A stretch of DNA of 64,000 nucleotides from Clostridia bacterium (lineage in GTDB: Bacteria; Bacillota; Clostridia; UBA1381). The position numbers and the translations under genes were made by a program. Within the stretch, counting starts at the first letter, position 1. Every line of letters starts with the position of its first letter. The stretch covers positions 124,001 through 188,000 of the forward strand of contig CAADTH010000050.1 of assembly GCA_900751885.1 (NCBI GenBank), given 5' to 3'. Shown one piece after another: positions 60,445 to 64,000 of the stretch. Under the pieces are notes generated by a model, which was given only the letters and a program-made list of their open reading frames with translations, did no database searches and was not told where the DNA came from.

Positions 60445-61455
60445 TTATAACGTTTTTCCTTCAAACTCCGCCTGTGCCTTCACCTTCTGCATCACATGGT
60501 CAAACTGCTCCGGTGTCAGAGACTGTGCTCCGTCACACAGCGCTTTTTTCGGATTGTTGTGTACCTCAACCATGAGCCCGTCGGCGCCTGCCGCAATCGC
60601 CGCCTTTGCAAGCGGTTCGACGAGCCATGGAAGCCCTGTCGCGTGGCTTGGGTCGACGATAACCGGCAGGTGAGACAGGTGTTTGAGCACTGGAATCGCA
60701 GAAAGGTCCAGTGTATTGCGGGTATATGTCTCGTAGGTGCGAATTCCGCGTTCACAGAAAATGACATTTTCATTCCCGCCTGCCATGATATATTCCGCAC
60801 TCATCAGCCATTCCTCAATGGTGTTGGCAAGTCCGCGCTTTAATAAAATTGGCTTGTCACAGCGTCCGAGTTCCTTTAACAGCTCAAAATTCTGCATGTT
60901 CCGCGCGCCGACCTGAATGACATCCACGTCATTGAATAGGTCCAGATGGCTTTGATTCATGATTTCTGTCACGATAGGAAGTCCGGTTGCCTTTTTTGCT
61001 TTCAGCAAAAGCTCGAGTCCTTCCGCGTGCAGTCCCTGGAAGGCATATGGTGAGGTGCGCGGCTTGAATGCGCCGCCGCGCAGAAATCCTGCGCCGCTTT
61101 TTTTCACATCCATTGCCACAGAGACAATCTGCTCCTCGCTTTCCACAGAGCATGGACCCGCGATTACGCTGAACGTACCCTCCCCGATTTTGTTTCCGTT
61201 TACCTCGATCATAGAGTCAGCCGGATGAAACTTGCGGTTTGCGAGCTTGTACGGCTCAGACACGCGCTTCACGTCGGCGACAATTTCATTGGCGCGGAGC
61301 ATGTCCGGCTCGATTTTTGAGGTGTCGCCAATGATTCCAACGATTGTCGACTGTGTTCCCTGGCTGAAATGGTGGGAAAATCCCATGTCAGAAAGTTCTT
61401 TTAACAATTCCTCAATCTGCTCTTTTTGTGCGGTTGGCTTTAAAATGACTATCAT
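60445..61455 (-). CDS. aroF: DAHP synthase (3-deoxy-7-phosphoheptulonate synthase), type I-beta
   Basis: A 336-residue enzyme joining phosphoenolpyruvate and erythrose 4-phosphate in the first step of aromatic amino acid synthesis. An N-terminal FeS-independent ACT-like/ferredoxin-like domain (MIVILKPTAQKEQIEELL) precedes the barrel, which has VIAGPCSVES, RGGAFKPRTSPYAFQG, QVGARNMQNF, ILLKRG, CERGIRTYE and DPSHATG. AAAGGAGAT precedes the ATG. A leader peptide and terminator upstream indicate attenuation control. Confidence 0.95.
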   Translation of the reverse strand: MIVILKPTAQKEQIEELLKELSDMGFSHHFSQGTQSTIVGIIGDTSKIEPDMLRANEIVADVKRVSEPYKLANRKFHPADSMIEVNGNKIGEGTFSVIAGPCSVESEEQIVSVAMDVKKSGAGFLRGGAFKPRTSPYAFQGLHAEGLELLLKAKKATGLPIVTEIMNQSHLDLFNDVDVIQVGARNMQNFELLKELGRCDKPILLKRGLANTIEEWLMSAEYIMAGGNENVIFCERGIRTYETYTRNTLDLSAIPVLKHLSHLPVIVDPSHATGLPWLVEPLAKAAIAAGADGLMVEVHNNPKKALCDGAQSLTPEQFDHVMQKVKAQAEFEGKTL

Positions 61456-61542
61456 ATTCTAATCTCCTTTTATGTATCAGTTTTTTTGGCAGAAAGGATA
61501 CCGATTGGATAGACGGATACAGGCAAATGAGCCTTTTTGAAA

Positions 61543-61580
61543 ATAAAAAAAGTTGGTAGCCACCGTCCAGCTACCAACTC
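61543..61580 (-). terminator. Attenuator terminator in the aroF leader
   Basis: On the minus strand AGTTGGTAGC (61579-61570) pairs with GCTACCAACT (61560-61551), followed by a T run (61550-61543). It lies between the leader peptide and aroF, about 95 bp upstream of the aroF start. Confidence 0.9.
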
Positions 61581-61603
61581 AATATACAATCGATATATCA
61601 AAT

Positions 61604-61696
61604 CTATGCGGTAATCTTTGGACAGCAAAAAATACTCAAGCAAAAGCTGCTAAAGTAATAATAAAAATATTTTGCTGTACTTGTTACTGTAAGCAT
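61604..61696 (-). CDS. Aromatic-rich leader peptide controlling aroF
   Basis: A 30-codon frame MLTVTSTAKYFYYYFSSFCL... with the run YFYYYF and two more Phe. AAGG lies 5 nt and GAGAGG about 12 nt upstream of its ATG. It is placed between a good promoter and an intrinsic terminator, directly upstream of DAHP synthase. This is the arrangement of classical ribosome-mediated attenuation, where scarce Tyr/Phe stalls the ribosome and favours read-through. Too short for routine gene finders. Confidence 0.78.
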   Translation of the reverse strand: MLTVTSTAKYFYYYFSSFCLSIFCCPKITA

Positions 61697-61745
61697 AGTC
61701 CTTGAATCCTCTCTCAATAAATTAAATAAAACATTTATTTTAAAT

Positions 61746-61774
61746 AGTTTAGCAGGAAAAAGCCAATTTGTCAA
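61746..61774 (-). promoter_or_regulatory. Promoter of the aroF leader transcript
   Basis: On the minus strand TTGACA (61774-61769), 17-nt spacer, TAAACT (61751-61746), giving a start near 61739, about 40 nt before the leader peptide. Confidence 0.82.
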
Positions 61775-61788
61775 GCTGTTTTTTAAAA

Positions 61789-61816
61789 ATATGCCGCCGA
61801 ATATTCGGCGGCATAT
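61789..61816 (-). terminator. Terminator after the 35-residue membrane peptide gene
   Basis: A perfect 28-bp palindrome (ATATGCCGCCGAAT and its inverse), followed on the minus strand by TTTT. It ends the esterase/peptide operon. Confidence 0.88.
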
Positions 61817-61825
61817 GGTCTATCA

Positions 61826-61933
61826 TTATGCAAGTCCTGCGACGATTGCGACTGCGCCGAGCGCAATCGGGACAATCATTGCAATGGCAATCACAATACA
61901 GACAATCTTTTTTTGCTTGTCATTGAATCTCAT
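61826..61933 (-). CDS. 35-residue single-pass membrane peptide
   Basis: MRFNDKQKKIVCIVIAIAMI... continues as a hydrophobic helix to GLA. The ATG at 61933 has AAGGGGTG 6 nt upstream, it lies 11 nt after the esterase stop, and a strong terminator follows. Small proteins of this shape (charged start, one helix) are common and rarely annotated. Its role is unknown. Confidence 0.7.
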   Translation of the reverse strand: MRFNDKQKKIVCIVIAIAMIVPIALGAVAIVAGLA

Positions 61934-61944
61934 TTTGTCACCCC

Positions 61945-63795
61945 TTACTTCTCCAAAAGTCCATATAAGCGGTAGATAATCGTAGCGGCCTGCGCACGCG
62001 TTGCGGTATCCTTTGGCGCGAGGGAAGCTCCTTCTCGGTCAGCGAGCGCCACGCCGTTTACAAGACCGCTGATGACTGCCTGGTACATATCGTTGCCTGA
62101 CCATGCGGATAGTTCATCCATTCCTGCCACAATACCGCGCGTGGTGTACGCTTCGTCTTGGGAAGGTTCTTGCCCTGCAAGTTTTTCCATAATGGACGCA
62201 TCCACGCTGTTGCATACCGCGACTGCGATTGATGCCATTTCCTCTCTCGTGATTGCGCGGTCGCCGGCAAATGCCTGATTGGAAATCATTCCGTCATTGA
62301 TGAATTTTTTATCATACGCGCTCTGCACATAGAAGCGGTACCAGTCTGTTTCCTTCACATCCGTGTAGCAATCGTCCTTGCGCCACGCGTGCCCGGTAAG
62401 TCCTGCCGCGCGCATTGCCATTGCCAAAAATTCAGCTCGTGTGACTTGTTTTTCCGGCGCGAACTCAGTCTCAGAAACGCCGTTAACTAGCTCTGCCTGT
62501 GCCATCGCGGCAACCGTCTCCTGAGCCCAATGGTTTTTCATATCAGAAAAATCCTTTTTCGGCGGATTTTCGTAGTCGTATGCAAACGGTGCAAGCGCTG
62601 GGATATTGTTTTTCACACTCTTTGCAGTGATTTTTGCAATCTCCCTTGCGCCAGCCTCCTTAAAATGTGTGTGGTCGTCTGTGCCCTCTGGATATTTTGC
62701 GCTCTCATTTGGCTCATTGATAAAGTAAAAATCTTTTACTTTTTCTTTACCCAGCTCGTTCCAACGTGCGACTGCTTCCTTGTGGATGTCCAAAAGCGCA
62801 CTGCCTGTTTCCGTTGCCACCTCTCTCGTCTTGTTGGAGTAGTCGATGATGGTTTCCGAGAATTGACCTGTGGTCTCGTCAGGGCTGTAATGCGGTGTCG
62901 GCGTCAACAGGACTGGAATTCCGCCTCGCTTGATGGTTTCGCCGACATATTTTTCTGTGAGAAGTGTTTTAAAATCATCCGGTGAGATATAGCGCTCCGG
63001 CTTGGATGAGCCGTCATTGTGTCCAAATTGGATGAACACATAGTCTCCAGGCTTTAGCTCTGTCAAGATGCGGTCTAAGCGTCCGTCGTTGTTATAGCTT
63101 TTTGTGCTTCGACCACCCATGGAACGGTTTTCCACGATAACATCGTCCGTAAAGTAATCTGCCGCGACCTGCCCCCAGCCGGTCTGCGGATAATCCGTAT
63201 CCTTATAGGTTTGTGCCGTGGAGTCACCTGCGATATAAATCGTCGGCTTTTCTCCCTTTTCTGTTCTGGCAGGAAGCTGTGTGATTTCAACTGCGTTGAG
63301 CTTTGCGCCCTCACCTTTGACTTGAATGGTGATTTTGCCATCCTTCGGAAGAACAGGTTGTGTGTTTTCAGCGTATTTTCCTGCTTCAATGTCGAATACA
63401 CGCACGCGTTCCCCTTCGTTTATGTATATGTTTGCCTTGGACGCAGTCTCTCCGCCGTTGATTACCTTGACCTGATAGTCCCCATCCGGCACGTTGACTG
63501 CAAAATTGATTCCTTTTTCTGCGTCGCTCGACGTGATATAGTCGCCCTGCAAGGTGTCCGGTGTGTCACTGCCGCCGTTTGACAGCTGTTCTGTATCAGT
63601 AAGCCCATACCCCTTTTTCTCTGTGTACTTGCTTGAGGCTGTAATCTGGGTATAGCCATCCGCAATCTTTCCTGCGCCAAAATCAAATTTTGCACTGAAA
63701 AGCTTACCATCCTGCGTATCTGCCGCAAGGGCACTTCCCGCTGAGAGTATCATGACAGAGGCAAGAGCCGCACTCAGTATCTTTTTTAGTCTCAT
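61945..63795 (-). CDS. SLH-anchored GDSL esterase, rhamnogalacturonan acetylesterase-like
   Basis: A 616-residue secreted protein. Signal peptide ends SALAA. A CBM35-like/galactose-binding-like domain spans ~30-175 (FDFGAGKIADGYTQI, NVPDGDYQVKV). The SGNH hydrolase spans ~185-400, with nucleophile block IYIAGDSTAQTY, block III FGHND and catalytic DDHTHF. Three SLH-like segments follow (FSDMKNHWAQETV; YTDVKETDWYRFYV; MYQAVISGLVNG). Rhamnogalacturonan acetylesterases deacetylate pectin. AAAGGAGGAATTATT precedes the ATG. Confidence 0.88.
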   Translation of the reverse strand: MRLKKILSAALASVMILSAGSALAADTQDGKLFSAKFDFGAGKIADGYTQITASSKYTEKKGYGLTDTEQLSNGGSDTPDTLQGDYITSSDAEKGINFAVNVPDGDYQVKVINGGETASKANIYINEGERVRVFDIEAGKYAENTQPVLPKDGKITIQVKGEGAKLNAVEITQLPARTEKGEKPTIYIAGDSTAQTYKDTDYPQTGWGQVAADYFTDDVIVENRSMGGRSTKSYNNDGRLDRILTELKPGDYVFIQFGHNDGSSKPERYISPDDFKTLLTEKYVGETIKRGGIPVLLTPTPHYSPDETTGQFSETIIDYSNKTREVATETGSALLDIHKEAVARWNELGKEKVKDFYFINEPNESAKYPEGTDDHTHFKEAGAREIAKITAKSVKNNIPALAPFAYDYENPPKKDFSDMKNHWAQETVAAMAQAELVNGVSETEFAPEKQVTRAEFLAMAMRAAGLTGHAWRKDDCYTDVKETDWYRFYVQSAYDKKFINDGMISNQAFAGDRAITREEMASIAVAVCNSVDASIMEKLAGQEPSQDEAYTTRGIVAGMDELSAWSGNDMYQAVISGLVNGVALADREGASLAPKDTATRAQAATIIYRLYGLLEK

Positions 63796-63916
63796 AATAG
63801 AATAATTCCTCCTTTATTAATTAGTTTGATTATACAACATGACAGCGGAAAAATCCATACTTTCCTTTGAAAAATCACCGCTTATGTGAAAAAAATGACC
63901 ACTTGATGCCGGACAC

Positions 63917-63946
63917 TGGATGTGTAAGCACAAATCGTGGTACAAT
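63917..63946 (+). promoter_or_regulatory. Possible promoter for a gene starting beyond the window
   Basis: TGGATG, 18-nt spacer and TACAAT (63941-63946). The last bases of the window contain AAGGGGGAG (about 63988-63996), a strong ribosome site, so a plus-strand gene probably begins just past 64000. Confidence 0.4.
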
Positions 63947-64000
63947 GTAAACATTGATAGGCTAAAGTTATGATGTAAATAAAGCAAAAGGGGGAGACGG

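Noticed and set aside
1..64000. tRNA or rRNA genes
   Set aside because: No cloverleaf or rRNA-like segment was recognised, and the element uses a protein gene, not a tRNA, as its target.

Overview
The window looks like a chromosomal segment of an anaerobic, spore-forming Clostridia (Firmicutes). It carries cotJ spore-coat genes, an S-layer-homology (SLH) anchored pectin-type esterase, strong AGGAGG ribosome sites, TTG starts and a type I-C CRISPR locus. The SLH and pectin-esterase combination suggests a gut plant-polysaccharide degrader, but the genus cannot be fixed from the sequence.

Left flank (1-3006): the end of cas7, then cas4, cas1 and cas2 of a type I-C CRISPR-Cas operon, followed by an array reduced to one spacer between two repeats. 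The second repeat is split by a hairpin. Next comes the 3' part of cotJC on the minus strand. Right flank (56301-64000): the 5' part of cotJC, cotJB and cotJA, a zinc-ribbon/TPR membrane protein, exonuclease III, a CapD-type dehydratase, DAHP synthase with an aromatic-rich attenuation leader, a 35-residue membrane peptide, and an SLH-anchored GDSL esterase.

Between the flanks sits one AT-rich integrative conjugative element (about 53.3 kb, 3002-56305) inserted into codon 34 of cotJC. The two gene halves share CCCCG at the junctions. Joining them there restores an unbroken CotJC frame reading YGGPNG-ELAAS. The joined element ends have dyad symmetry around the same core, as expected of an attP for a large serine recombinase. 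Three such recombinases lie in tandem at the right end.

Element layout, left to right: parA-parB and a TnpV-like gene; a 2403-residue ArdC-like/N6-methylase/SNF2-helicase protein; a CHC2/Toprim primase-like protein; an oriT-like region with MobC and a MOBP relaxase; a type IV secretion set with a split coupling protein, VirB2-, VirB6- and VirB3-like membrane proteins and a split VirB4; a 2620-residue SLH-anchored fibre with about 23 Ig-like repeats; a membrane-bound C39-type peptidase; a complete Tad/Flp pilus set (two TadZ/MinD-like ATPases, CpaB, CpaF, TadB, TadC, pilins, prepilin peptidase, two secreted stalk proteins); SSB, a DUF3849-like protein and a replication-initiator-like protein; three paralogous XRE regulators; a four-gene SLOG operon; a sigma-like regulator; about 550 nt of structured non-coding sequence; and the recombinase triplet. 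I saw no antibiotic-resistance gene.

The features most worth follow-up are these. Cytoplasmic DNA-processing proteins of the element share a short acidic C-terminal tail (DDEDELEM-like) that its secretion and pilus proteins lack. One hairpin recurs at six gene boundaries. Two genes appear to start at AUA. A large structured RNA candidate precedes the recombinases. A Tad pilus and a giant fibre sit inside a conjugative element. The element splits a sporulation gene in a way that exact excision would repair.
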